Source: Synchiropus splendidus (lineage: Eukaryota > Chordata > Actinopteri > Syngnathiformes > Callionymidae). Taken from it: DNA of 64,000 nucleotides. Made by a program: the position numbers and the translations under genes. Location: NCBI RefSeq assembly GCF_027744825.2, contig NC_071349.1, positions 6,076,001 to 6,140,000 on the forward strand, written 5' to 3'. Below are positions 1 to 13,728 of the stretch, piece by piece (position 1 is the stretch's first letter; each line of letters starts with the position of its first letter). The notes beneath the pieces are model-generated. The model was not told the origin of the DNA. It worked only from the letters and a program-made list of their open reading frames with translations, and did not search any database.

Positions 1-1708
<1,708 letters not shown>

Positions 1709-2164
1709 TATGACTACACAAGTGAGCAGCGTCTCTTGACAGAGAGTGGTCAGAAAGTGTACATACAATAACATATTTGAACTTACGCAAAAGTAAAAGT
1801 GGAAGAAATTATATTTATTATCTTACATACTGATGTGACCTAACAGTGCGACAAGTATATCAGCTGTATTTTGTTAGCATCCTTTCAGAACAGCCATCAA
1901 GACTTTGCATATTAAAAGGACAGAGGAGCAAACTCCAGACCATAAACCACCACAGATCCTCTTCTGACACTGCCGTATTAAAGGAGAATGAAGCGTACAG
2001 GTAGCACAGATTGACAGATGAGATTCTGGGATTATTCCTCATTTTCAGTAAAGGGTCTTGTTTTCTCTGCCCAAACCATTTTAAAAACAATTATTTGATG
2101 TATCACAGTATTGTTGACAATAAACATAATGCAAAACGCTCTTGGACAAAACAAGTTTGATTAA

Positions 2165-2565
2165 ATTGAGCTCAAGTCTACTGTTCTGTTTTCCCTTCAA
2201 GAACAAAACGTGATGAATCCTTTTGTTCCCTCTTTCATTATATGGAAGGTATATACGCTGTGGCTATTATATTTATCACTTCGGCGAGTGCAGCGGGTGA
2301 ACAATGGGTCCAGCATCATTTGCACATGAATGACGTCTGTGAATGAGAGAACGGCTGAGTCTCCACAGTCCGGGGGCACCAAGGTTTGCTCCCCTCTGCC
2401 CGCACTCCAAAGACCAGGTGAGATTGCGGCGCACAAAGAGCTAAGCGGAAATCTGTTCAGCGTGACAGACGAAAAGCCTTATTATGGTGATGCAGTAGGG
2501 GGGGATTTCAGCAGATTTATATAAAAGAGGTTTCATTGCTTCTGACTAGATCTGTATGGATCAAT
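2165..2565. promoter_or_regulatory. Candidate conserved non-coding element
   Basis: Unique block with GATGAATCC, CTTTCATTATATGG, TTTATCACTTC, a Sox-like GAACAATGGG near 2300 and CATTTGCACATGAATGACG. No coding signal. Confidence 0.3.
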
Positions 2566-4079
2566 GCTACATCTCCATGCAGCAATGATCTTGCTATTTC
2601 ACCAGTGCATGTTTTAGTCTCTCGATGAAAGATACATTTCATGGTACTTGTCGTTTCTTCTAGCAAACATTTAATGCCCTGCTTCCACCACAAAGGCGTG
2701 TTTCCACTTTCATCTCAGTGTATTTTTAATCTTGTTCTCTATCAGTTCAGAATTGTCTGCCAAGCGGTAGCATGAGGCAGATTTACTGCAGAACCACCTT
2801 CAAAATTACTTACATAGTTCAACTCTCTCATAAAGCCAGATGGAGGAAACTATCAAGCAAACCATTTTGGTTTCATTTAAGTCTAATTGTCCAATTGCGC
2901 CACCTGTAAATTTGAAATATGGTAAACAAAGCAATTTCACAACATCAGAAATATTGCCACCCACACAAACAACCATAAACAATGCTGTTCAGAGAAGAAG
3001 GGATTCATAGTAGATGCATTCCATGAATACAACAAGATTCCCAAACTGTACTGCGGTGGTTCACAATGGTGGTCTGCACAAAGCTGTTCTCATTTCCGCT
3101 GTGCTTTCGCAAGTGTATCTGTTTTAGGTTTAGCAGCATTGTGAACGCCCACACCAGTCACATGTTGCCACCCCTCACCCAACAGACAGAGCAGCAATCC
3201 GAGGCCCACATGATGTGCTCTGTGTTTCCATGGTTGTCTCCATGCCGCTGGACCACATTGTTGACACCCTTACATCGGGCCCATCCTAACCTATAGTTGG
3301 TCATTGCCATGAATGATGACGTGTATGGCACAGATGGGGCAAACCTTATCAACAGGACGGTGTTGTGGGAGCATACCTTGACAGAGTGAATGTTGCAGCA
3401 TATCCGCACTGCCATGGCGTAATATATTGGCGTTGGGAAAGTGGACTTTTGTGTCTGAGGCAGAAGGCAGTCTTTCTATGTTACGCATTACTGTAGGTTT
3501 TCAATCGAAGCACGTGTTCCGCCTTCCATGGTGTATCCTGACACTGAGGGCAGCGCGTCGCATAGAACAAAGATGGAAAGATGTCGCTCCTTTATTCTAT
3601 ATGTATTGACCTTTCAATTGCTATTTAAAGCCTAGTCATGGAGGACAGACATGTATGGGGTTATAAATAGTAATTCACGTCCAGTGAAAGTCAGTGAGGG
3701 ACTTTCCGAGTGTCTCCCGCAGCCTGACTCTCCCGCATCTGCAGCACTTTTTATTTTTTTTTTTTTATCATTGGAATGAGGACAGGTTCCCTTTTTCACT
3801 GTGACAACATTGTTGTTCTCTTCTTTCAACAGCTTCACGGTATCAGTATGTAGAGACGGCAGGTAGCAGAATGAGTTACTGAGGAAGAATTAGAACGTTG
3901 GTTCACCAGTTAGCCGACCTGCAAAAAGGTTTATGCTAAAGTGCACTGCACTGAATGTAGCTGCTGTAAAGTCGTATGAACCTGAGCTACATAACGGCAC
4001 TGGCATCTCCTCTCCTTCATCAAGAGGTTGGAAATTAAACCGTCACATCTCTGCAACAACACAAACCACAAACAAGACC
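2566..4079. other. Intergenic, with a repeat fragment
   Basis: Non-coding. A stretch at about 3310-3560 resembles the interspersed repeat at 11150 (GTTGGGAAAGT followed by TTTTGTGTC). No gene recognised. Confidence 0.4.
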
Positions 4080-4990
4080 GGCTGATTCTTTAATTCCATC
4101 AGACAAACCACTGTCAACAATGTCCTCATTTCAGTCCCAGGAGGAAGTGGTCTGTGTGAGCGGCCGGGTCGAGAGGATTAGCAGGGTCTGCTCAGGCTGG
4201 TGCGTAATGAAGAGACCCAAACTGGAGCCGTGGTCAGAAGGCCTGAGATCTGGACCGGGCTCGAGATGCTTCAAATCGCATTATAATTAACCACATTTAG
4301 GATGGAGAGCAGAGCTATTCCCGCGGTTCTCTCTTTCTGCTCGCATCCATATCGCCCTCTATTTCCAGTCAGGCCAATTAATATGGAAAGATGGAAAGAC
4401 GTCGACAAACTCCTCTGAGATCAGCCTGCCAAAGCTGTTAGAGCCAAGTAGGTGAATTAGTATTCATGCAGGTTTTCCTGTAGCAAGACATTTCCCCCCG
4501 TGGGACTGAGCAGTAGATTGGGCAGACAGGCAGCGCTCATCCTCGATGATGTGAGCAGAATGCCACCACCGAGCCCAAAGCCCTGCCGGAAAAAAAAAAA
4601 AAAAAAAAAACACTTTCCTTAGGCAGTAAATCAATTTCGGTGCCCTGCTAAATGTAATTGACTACACTCTAATTCTTTAACCCCGAGCATGAGCTGGAAA
4701 ACATCCTGCTAGAATGATTACCAGCTATTACACCAATCCATGGTTTCCGTATCAGTTAATAACCATTTACAGCAAAATTATACATACGCTGCCGTCCTGC
4801 AGTGGTAAACAATTGCTTTAATGCACCGGACACGTCTTTGTTTAGAGCGTCTCGCCGCAGACCGGCCATTATTCAAAATGGTCCGCAAAAGAGTTCCTGC
4901 TTTCAGACGCAAGGACATTATCATGTAAATTTAGATGTTAATATTTCAGCTTCTGCCTAATATTGGGTTTGATGTTAGTCGTCTCACGCG
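4080..4990. promoter_or_regulatory. Candidate conserved non-coding element, the largest in the left part
   Basis: About 900 bp of unique sequence packed with homeodomain-like cores: CATTATAATTAACC, CAGGCCAATTAATATGG, GTGAATTAGTATTCATGC, AATGTAATTGAC, CTCTAATTC, GAATGATTACC, CAGTTAATAACC. It is interrupted only by an A20 run at about 4590-4609. No coding frame of note. Confidence 0.5.
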
Positions 4991-7379
4991 CTACAAAGTG
5001 AGTTCTCTGGGTCCATATCAGTTCGACACTAGTGGATCTAAATACTGAGGGATTAGTCGTCAATATTCCAGGCAAGGAACCCAGATTTGGGCCAGGTAGT
5101 GTTCGCCATGCATTCCTTTTCTTCTGCTCATGTGAGGTCAGGTTGTGGGGACAGTACCTGTCTCAGCAGACACCGTATATCTACAGCATGTCCTGTTTTT
5201 CCTCTAGAGATGCCTGAGCCAACCTGCTTCGTTCTGTCTGTCAGGTCAGAAGAGTGTGGTGTATATGTTGCTGACAAAACTAGCAAAAGTAGGCAGAATA
5301 AGCAGTAAAAGTTTTGTGAAGAGAAGACAAATGGTTTGACAATTTAAAGTGAAACACGACTGTTAGAGCAACCAAAGTGTCGGATACACTGCCATAGCTG
5401 AAGCAGGTCTCTGACCCAATGTCAGGTGTGTGTAGTGACAGGAAACACATTCAGCAAAAGGGCTTTTGGGATGAGTAAAGAACACATTGTGGCAGCAAAA
5501 ACAACACAGCTACAAGCTCATAGTAGATGACTGAAATGGATGTTTTCTTGGTGGGCAGTCAGGCTGATATTAAAAAAATGAATTTCAATATAATTCTAAA
5601 AATACTCACATGGTAATTGAGTAATAATATTGTGTAAACCGACTGAATCTGACATTCTTTTGCTGCCTTCCTGACCATTCAGTGGAAATGCAGTCGAAAC
5701 AGACCAGCGTTGTGCCTCCATCGAAAGCCTGCTCCGGACCAGAGTTAGCAACAACAGTTTGAGAGAGAGACAGGAATAGATGCAGTAAAGTGCAGTGAAT
5801 GCAGCATCTAATGATTTATAATAATATATGTTGTAAATACTGTTTACACATCACTATGATGCTGGCGACCAGGTGCTGGGGATTGTGGTAGTTCGCAAAA
5901 AATGCTGAGCTAAAGTATCTGCATAAGGGGGAAACACAACAAGCATGAACTAATATCTGATATTGTGACAGCCCAGCTAGGCAACACATTCTCACGCCTG
6001 AAGCATGAAAATAACCACTACTCCCAAGTGGATTTGTGCATACCAGAGTGACGCCTTCTTCATTGCATATTGACGCATTAGGTGTTGCTGCTCTGCTTTC
6101 TGATGCCATAGGCAGCACATCATGTGGACGCATTTAGCAATATACCTATTATCCAAATTAGCATCTAACACCCATGCGTCCTAGACCCCTTGGAACATCA
6201 CGAGGGAGGGGAAACATTTCACTACATTGAGACGCCCTCATGTTAACAAGCGGCGTGGAGGGCTGACTTCCAAGTCAAAACTGGAATCAAAAGTTCTTTT
6301 GAAAATAATCGCCTTTTGAAAGCCTTCTGACTGAGAATGTGCTGCTCCTGTCACAGAAGTCTTTGGAAAACATGTGGGTTCAGATATCAACATACTCGCT
6401 AGGTTTGCTTAATATTTGTTTTTGATTCAATTTTGAAGCTCAAGTGGGCCACATGAAATATGGAGCCTAAGTCTCCGCCTCTTCTGGTCGATCCATGGAA
6501 AGTTTGGGAAAAAATCAACGGAAGTCTATGGGGAGATCAAAGTTATTTTCTTTTTCACTTGCCCTGAGTCATATATATGGTTTTTTTTGTGTAATTATGA
6601 TTTATTAGCTTGTGAAAACATTCATATTATTTGGACTACAAACCAAATGTCGCTACAAACGTACAACATCACTGCAGAATTTGACTAAAAGTTACTAAAC
6701 TATTAGCTGCATCATGACTCTCTAAAGCACATAGAGGCTCTCACTCCACCAACTATCGAGTGACGGCCTGCGACAAGCATTGTAGTCCACTACTACCTGT
6801 CACACAAAACCTAAAGTAACCGTCGGTCAAAAAGCAGTGCTCTTACGGCATTAGAATCTATCTTTCAAATTCGCAAACATCATTTGTGAGATCTCTGGCA
6901 CATTTCAAGCTAGATCAGAAAAGAACTTTGATCTCTCCAGTGACTCCCATTCATATTTTCTGTTACCTCAGGTCTCATGAGTAGACAGATGTGACTACGA
7001 CTCCTCATGACTCGGGGGGGCCAGTTTTGAGCCCTAGGCTTTGAACACACGGGCTCAAGGTTTGCAGTAGAACTGCTGCCCTTGCTAACTGATCAAAAGT
7101 TGTTGGAGATTTGTCTTTTGATTTTTTGATGGACACCCACTAGGGGAAGTGAAATGTGTCACAACATGAACTTAGAGGATGAGGGTGGTCTTCCAAAGTG
7201 AGAGGAAACTGTAGTGCCGGACTAACCCACTTGAGCACAAGGAGAGCTTACAAACTCACAAAGCTTACAACAGAAAGGTTCACTCAGAACTCAGGTCAGG
7301 CTGCAGAATGAGCCTCGGAACTACCCTGCTATACTTATTAAAAGTCACTGTGACTAACAGACTAAATGGCTGTTTTGTC
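4991..7379. other. Intergenic, one repeat fragment
   Basis: Non-coding. GCAACACATTCTCACGCC near 5981 begins a stretch (to about 6130) that resembles the interspersed repeat at 11150. The rest shows nothing recognisable. Confidence 0.4.
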
Positions 7380-7900
7380 TTCACCCAGCCGTATTAAAGC
7401 ATACACTGTAAATAGATGCAAAACTTGTCAGGGAGCCCAAGACGCGAGTGTCGACTTCATCCAGTTTAATTAGCGCTTCCACCTCTTCAGGCCGTGGCCC
7501 AGTCCTGGTAGACCCAAGATCAGCAATTTGCTAGAAGATAATTTGGCGCTCCATGCACACGGGCTGCAGCGCTGACACCTTCTGCTTCGTGATTGAAGGC
7601 AATCTCCCAGGGACGAGGGAAAATGTATTCATGGTGCGCTCTCCCACTGCCACTAGAGACGTGTCTGTGTCCGCCTGCCACCATCAACAGATTTCCTGCT
7701 CTGCATCTTTCCCCGAATGCACAAATAATACTAAATGATCTGAGGGAGTTGCAGCACTGTCTTGCGCACAGCTCCACGTCGAGACCTGGGCGAGTCATTT
7801 GAAGGGAAATTGGCGACAGTGGGCTCCGGAGTTCTATTACATTTACAAATGTGCAACTGCAGCTCACCTCCACCTTCCTTCTCCACGGCTTCAACCTTTA
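7380..7900. promoter_or_regulatory. Candidate conserved non-coding element
   Basis: Unique block with CAGTTTAATTAGCGC, GAAGATAATTTGGC, CAATTTGC and CGAGTCATTTGAAGG strings. It is open on the minus strand for 124 codons (7520-7894) and partly on plus, with no protein family recognised. Confidence 0.4.
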
Positions 7901-9869
7901 AATAAAATATACACACCAATCAAGTAAAACAGGCGTCATACATGTAACTAAATGCAATTCAGGGTGCAGGGTCTCCAAACACTGTAGAAATGGATTACTT
8001 TTCTGTAAGACATTATAAAAGAATAAACACAAAGTTGGTGAAATCTCATTGTTAACACCCCCTATTGACCAGCCACCACTGAGTTTTATGTGCATATTTG
8101 CTTTCACCTGCCTCACTGGATGGACCAAACAGGTCAAGTCACTACTGAAAGATGGTTCCATTATCACTCAGGAAAATGTTGTGTTGAGTTAACTGTTCAC
8201 AAAGTCACGGCACTTGAAAGAGAAATCAATTAATGTGACCTCCAATGAGTCACCAAGGTGTTGGCGATAGTCTGATGATTTCCATTTTTGTGAATCACAA
8301 ACATAATCTCAAGCAAGCAATGGATCACCACGTTTGCTGCTGCGCACTGTAAATCCTTTGTAGGGCAAGTGTAAAGATAGTGTAGCTCATAAAGCCACTT
8401 TCTCTGAAAAAGAAAAATTTTAAACTTAGATTTTATAACTTTTTTCACAGATTTTTCTTTTGACCCTTGGTGAAAGACTCCGGGAGATGTTCCTTGGTCA
8501 CCTGTGGGACATCATTTCTTCAGCATGTAATGGGTTTACAGCTCCTAGTGTTATGATTCTGTTCTGGAAAATTAACTATGTGTCGCGTTTTTCCACCTGC
8601 ATTAATGAGTCCAGAATGTACTGTTATATCCAGTGACAACTTACTTTTTGGCTGCTTCCTTTCTCATTCCTCGCAATAGAAGCATTGTTCTCTGTGCTAG
8701 ATGAGAGGAGCAAGTGTGTCCTGTGTATGAGAAGTGAGACATGAGTTTTTACACCAACCTCACAGATCCTTGCTTGTAAAAGCCACTAAGATTTAAGGAC
8801 GTCACTGTACGTGTGAGTGTCCACACCTCTGCTTAGTTTAAAAGCCGGAGGCTGTCTGGAGAGTTTATTTTCTTCATTCGGCAAATCTCACATAGAACAG
8901 TTCCAAACAGTTGCAAAATGACTTGTCATTCTTAAGAATGGCATGTTCCAATACGTCCCTCTCCTTCACAGCTGTATGTAGCGCTGTTTACAGTTTGGTG
9001 AGTTATCACCCCATGATTCTTTGCGGTTACATGAAGAAGCTTTATTGCAAAGCAAACAGAGGAGTAGCATAATGTGTCGGCTTATTTTTAAAACTAAATT
9101 CCTCTGGAATGAATTAACACCATTTTTTCACACATCATCTTAAGTTATGGTGACGCTTCATCTTGTTAATATTGAAGATGAAGAACTTAATTTCAATCCC
9201 ACAGAAACCTTGAAAACCTGTAGGTAACTCTTGAAACTTGGAAGACCAGAATAGTCTCCCTTAACTGTGTGTATTGGGAGGTGACAAAGTAAACAAAAAA
9301 TATATATATTTTAAGACAGAAATCGAAACATTCTTAAGCTGTGGATGAAAAAAATCCACGCTATTTTGAGAACATGCTCACAAAAAGGACACATATTCAC
9401 ACCTAAACTCACAGTTGCTCCAGCATGGATTCGGCCCCCAGACCTTCTTGCTGAGAGGACGCAGCATGAACCACAGTGCTATGTGTGTTGACCCATCATA
9501 GAGCATTGTCTGTTTTTCTCCTTCATGAACCCTGAAGGGTGAAACTTAACACATACAATCTGAATCCTTTGTATAATCCACCAAAGTTTTGCATGAGCAC
9601 AATCAAAGCTGCAGGTTCTACTGAGACAGCCACACATGCTGCACAACACATGTGGTCATAGTGAGACGACTGAAGTATTGTTTCATTTCCTTGGCATAAC
9701 AAACAACATCTTGTAAATCAAGTCGCCCTAACCAATAGTTAAATACACATCTTCATTCACAGAACACTCAGACTGAAATGAATATAACAAAGACCTTTTT
9801 CTTCACGACAACATGACTCGGCCTTCCATGTGACTTATTTAACCTGAAGCACCTGAGAAGCGAGAGCGA
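7901..9869. other. Intergenic, nothing recognised
   Basis: AT-rich, non-coding. No gene or clear repeat noticed. Confidence 0.5.
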
Positions 9870-10520
9870 TGTGAAGGTGAGACAGCTCCATTAGATCACG
9901 GTCGAGAGCTTTCCGCGTCTCCTTGGCTCACAGCGACAAAAGAGACACACAAGAGAGCCATCACTCCTGAGGCTGCAAACTTGTTTGGCGTTATTGTACC
10001 GTTGCAACAGAAGAGGCCAACAAGTGCCCTCAAGTCTGGTGCCGCTCCAGCTGCAAGAGCTATTTTCACAATTAGTGCTATGAATCTGCTTCCCCTGGTA
10101 TCAAATCACGAGTGCCATCAATGTTTATTACTCAATACATGCTTGAGTGACTGCCGCAACATTTGCTCTGGCAAGTGACGGGAGAATCAACAAGATGCGC
10201 GCTGCCCCAGCTTTAAAAATAGATCACCAGCGGATACACCACATACTTGGTCGTGCTTTTGTGGAGGGCTTTTGACTTTTATTGGCGATATGCATCATGT
10301 GACTGCCCCTTTGTTCTTTCCTCACACCGGATGATGTCACGCTTATTCCTGAAGTGTTTGGAGATTACCATTCCACTATGCATCAGGCATAAATTTTCAA
10401 TCAGAAGGCAGGTGGTAAATGGAGGAGCATCACTGAGCCAACAGAAATGTGTGTTCCTCTCCTCCATGCCTTCCCCCGATGCCTTTCTAACATATTGCTG
10501 CTGTTAATTTCCACTTTGTG
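9870..10520. promoter_or_regulatory. Candidate conserved non-coding element
   Basis: Unique block with ACAATTAGTGCTATG, GCCATCAATGTTTATTAC, GACTTTTATTGGCG (Hox/Cdx-like), GGATGATGTCACG (CRE-like) and GGCATAAATTTTC strings. Overlapping short frames on both strands carry no signature. Confidence 0.35.
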
Positions 10521-11009
10521 TCTCGCTACATCCTCTTAAAATAGGCACTGGAAATTATTTATATAGTACATAGCTTCGCATTTGCTGATTCAAGTTAGTC
10601 CTTTTGTTTGTTTGGGTTCATTGAACAGCCAGTGTGGTCACAATGTTTCTGCTATTTCCACATATTATTAAAATTCTCTTGCACATTTCTGTACATTCTC
10701 CTGTTCAGGCTTGTACTGTCTACATGTTGACCCCACCGGTCCTAAAAATACAGGTACCTGCTAGCTCTGTGAGTATACACGTCGCCCTCTCATGATACTT
10801 TGCAGTTGGACTTGCATGGGAAAATGGCTGTGCTTATGCTCGACCAAAAAGAAGAATCTAGCACCTTTGGTCCTTTGGACGCAGAACCACAGGGGACTCC
10901 ATGGGCATGACATCTTCAGGGGATTGAGCAGCTTGAAAGATGGACCCATGCGTCAGTTCAGAAAGATACTGAGGCAGTCAAGTGTATACAACCAAATAGT
11001 GGACGGAAG

Positions 11010-11055
11010 GAGACCTAAGAAACACCCCAGCCATTGCAGGGGTTTCTTAGGTCTC
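11010..11055. repeat. Hairpin with long stem
   Basis: GAGACCTAAGAAACACCCC pairs with GGGGTTTCTTAGGTCTC across a 10-nt loop, with a 2-nt bulge. The arm TTTCTTAGGTCT recurs near 14503. Confidence 0.85.
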
Positions 11056-11149
11056 AACAGCTGGTTAGAATGGGAGATGGGAGGGTTGTCCATTGTCGCC
11101 AGCCAGGACATTTCAAGTTCACTCTGCTGACATACAGAGTGCATCCAAA

Positions 11150-11265
11150 TAGCATCCATTGCAACACATCCTCACTCCCACGGCGTCATATATTGATGTT
11201 GGGAAAGTTGCTTTTTGCGTCACCGAACTTACACTTACACATGACGCATTGGCAGTGTGACACAT
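11150..11265. mobile_element. Short interspersed repeat fragment
   Basis: CGTCATATATTGATGTTGGGAAAGTTG and TTTTGCGTCACCGAA parallel CGTAATATATTGGCGTTGGG near 3418, and GCAACACATCCTCAC parallels GCAACACATTCTCAC near 5981. The three sites look like one repeat family. No complete copy or ends could be set. Confidence 0.4.
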
Positions 11266-11423
11266 GAAAAACAGACGCAGGTTGGGTCAGGGTAAGTTAT
11301 GGGATGGCGGAAGGAACAGCACCACAGGAGGGATAATAAACAGCAACTCCTTCAGTGAAGAGAGTTTCAGCATGTCTCCCTGCCTCACACTTTCCAACAT
11401 CCCCACGTGTGCTGCTCTTTGCT

Positions 11424-11453
11424 CATGTCTGGAGCTATGTAGCTCCAGACATG
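11424..11453. repeat. Perfect 14-bp inverted repeat, 2-nt loop
   Basis: CATGTCTGGAGCTA, TG, TAGCTCCAGACATG. It is followed by two tandem copies of a 16-bp CATGAGGTGCCATGCG unit (about 11469-11500). Confidence 0.9.
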
Positions 11454-11819
11454 AATGGATCATAGAGCACATGAGGTGCCATGCGCATGAGGTGCCATGC
11501 GCCTGCATGTGATGCTCCATATGGCCCAGTCTGGAACGCTACGGAAGGAAACCAGTCTTTCAGTCCATTGAAACACTTACGTGTAACATTTTACGCCATA
11601 ATGTACGTATAGAGTAGTCAGGATGACCTTTTACTTTTCCAGTACTACCATTCCTAACATCAATTTTCTATTCAGTTCAATTGGTTTTGAGACTTTTGAG
11701 ACTATGGTGTCATTCATGAATTGGTTTCCTCCAACATTCTACTTGCTTACACACAATGGAGTCTTGAATAAATGGTCAGAGCACTGAAATAGACATTTTA
11801 TTATGTATTATTATTGTAC

Positions 11820-12170
11820 CAAAGGACGAGAAGACAACCAGAACTATGAGATGCTATGATGAAGGTGGGAGCGATGGAATCCACCAGTCAGCTTTCAATC
11901 TCCCTCCAATTACAGATAATCATCCTCCTGTGCGCAGGAACATCTCACATTATCATTATTTGGAGCTTCATCTATATAATAACACAGAGCAGGAGCTAAT
12001 AGTTCTGACCTCTGCTGATGATGAAAGGCAACAAATCCACCCGAGAAATCGTTGTCATAATGAAGAGGGAAGAATTAGATTTTCTGCTGCTGAAGCCCGT
12101 TTGATTCAACTCATTTCTAAATTCAGCAGGAGCCACGTTTTCCATCTTCAGCGTCAGATGGACCAATGAA
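11820..12170. promoter_or_regulatory. Candidate conserved non-coding element overlapping a 107-codon open frame
   Basis: Plus-strand frame 11846-12169 is open for 107 codons, without domain, low complexity or splice context. The DNA contains CAATTACAGATAATCATCC, CATTATCATTATTTGG and TTGATTCAACTCATTTC strings, so enhancer-like DNA is the likelier reading. Confidence 0.3.
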
Positions 12171-13079
12171 GGACAAGGTCGAGTGACGACGATACCAGGA
12201 GTACAGAGTTGCGTGATGCATACAATTGAGAAATATAAGTTGGAATAAAAGGATCATGGAAAAAGATGCTGCCATTTCTTTATCAATAAATTAAATTGCC
12301 GTCTTACAGGTGTGTTTCATCATCCAGAACATGTGGTCGTTTCCTTTACGCACATCAGGACTGGTACAAGAGAAAAGTGGTGGTTGGAGAAACTAGTGAA
12401 ACAGCTCCGTTTTTATCGAGAGAAAAAATGTGGTCCAGTTGCAATGTGCCAGTCGAGAGTGCAGAAGAGTCAAAGGGCAGCAGCCAGACCTATGTTCTCT
12501 CCTTGAGGTTTGAAATCCAAAACTAAGTGTTATTGATTCACTCATTGTGCACTGAATACATCATGATAAGCTTTTTGCAGCTGAATGACAGCTGATGTTC
12601 GGCATGAATGAATCCTCAGTCAGGTGGAGGACTGGTTTGTGAAAGAGCCAATGTTTCGCTTCTGAAACCAAGGAGACCATGTTATAGCTGTGCTTCATCA
12701 TGTTTCTATTTCTTTTTAGAGTGATGATGCAGCTGTTGTGTGACGTTGTTTCCCTGAAGCTTCACCGTCAGAAATAAGTCCAAAAGTTGCTATGAATACA
12801 GATAGAGTATCACGCTATGCTGCCCTCTAGAGAGCTCACAAATATATATATTTTAAGAAGGTTTTAGGACACTAGAAATATAAGTCACCAGTGATGCATG
12901 ATGATATCATGAATGTTGAATACAAGCTAGCTAGTGGGGATTTTAAATGTGTGTGTTGAACAGCAATATAAACAATTGTTAAATTTGTCCTGGAACTTGG
13001 CCAGTGTGAAATGCACAATCGAGTTTGACAGCCCTAGCCACACTTCAAGCCTGACACCACACTGTCACTCTGCACTTGA
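12171..13079. other. Intergenic, nothing recognised
   Basis: Ordinary non-coding DNA; two overlapping plus frames near 12296-12526 have no protein signature. Confidence 0.5.
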
Positions 13080-13690
13080 GTCAAGTCGACTTCTTCTTCT
13101 TTTCCTTACGGCTTCTCCCTTCATGGGTCGCCACTGCGGATCATCTTCCTCCGTCTCACTCTGTCCTCTGCTTCCTCTTCTCTCAAACCTACTCTCAAAT
13201 CTCTCCTCTGTACATGTCCAAACCATCTCCATCCAGCCTCTCTGAGTTTGTCTCCGAAACACCTGACATGCTGTCCCTCTGATCTACTGCTTCCTGATCC
13301 TATCCATCCTGTTCACTCCCAGAGAGAAGCTCAGCATCTTCATCTCTGCTACCTCCAGCTCTGCCTCCTGTCTTTTGTCCATCCTTGCCGACACCCTTTT
13401 GTCACACATCACACCTGACACTTTTCTCCAATGATTCCATCCTGCCTGCACCCGCTTCTTCTCCTCTTTCTCACACTCTCCATCACCCTGGACAGTTGAG
13501 CCTCAGTACTTTAAATCCCCCACCTTCTTTATCTCTGCATCCTGAAACTTCACCTGTCCACTTGGCTCCCTCTCATTCACACACGTATTCCCTCTTCCTG
13601 CTGTCACCACAGATCACAATGTCATCTGCAAACATCATCGTCCAAGGGGCTTTCTTGTCTAACCTCATCTGTCAAGTTGTACATATTAGA
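13080..13690 (-). mobile_element. RTE-like LINE fragment, 3' part
   Basis: The plus strand carries the antisense of a well-known fish LINE tail (GGTCGCCACTGCGGATCATC, GTCCAAACCATCTC, CCTGATCCTATCC, CACAATGTCATCTGC). Read on the minus strand it corresponds to the C-terminal reverse-transcriptase region. It is the same broad family as the copy at 21900-23690, in opposite orientation, and is broken by stops. Confidence 0.65.
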
Positions 13691-13728
13691 AATTCAACCT
13701 GTCCATCATGATGGAGGGGCATTTGTTC

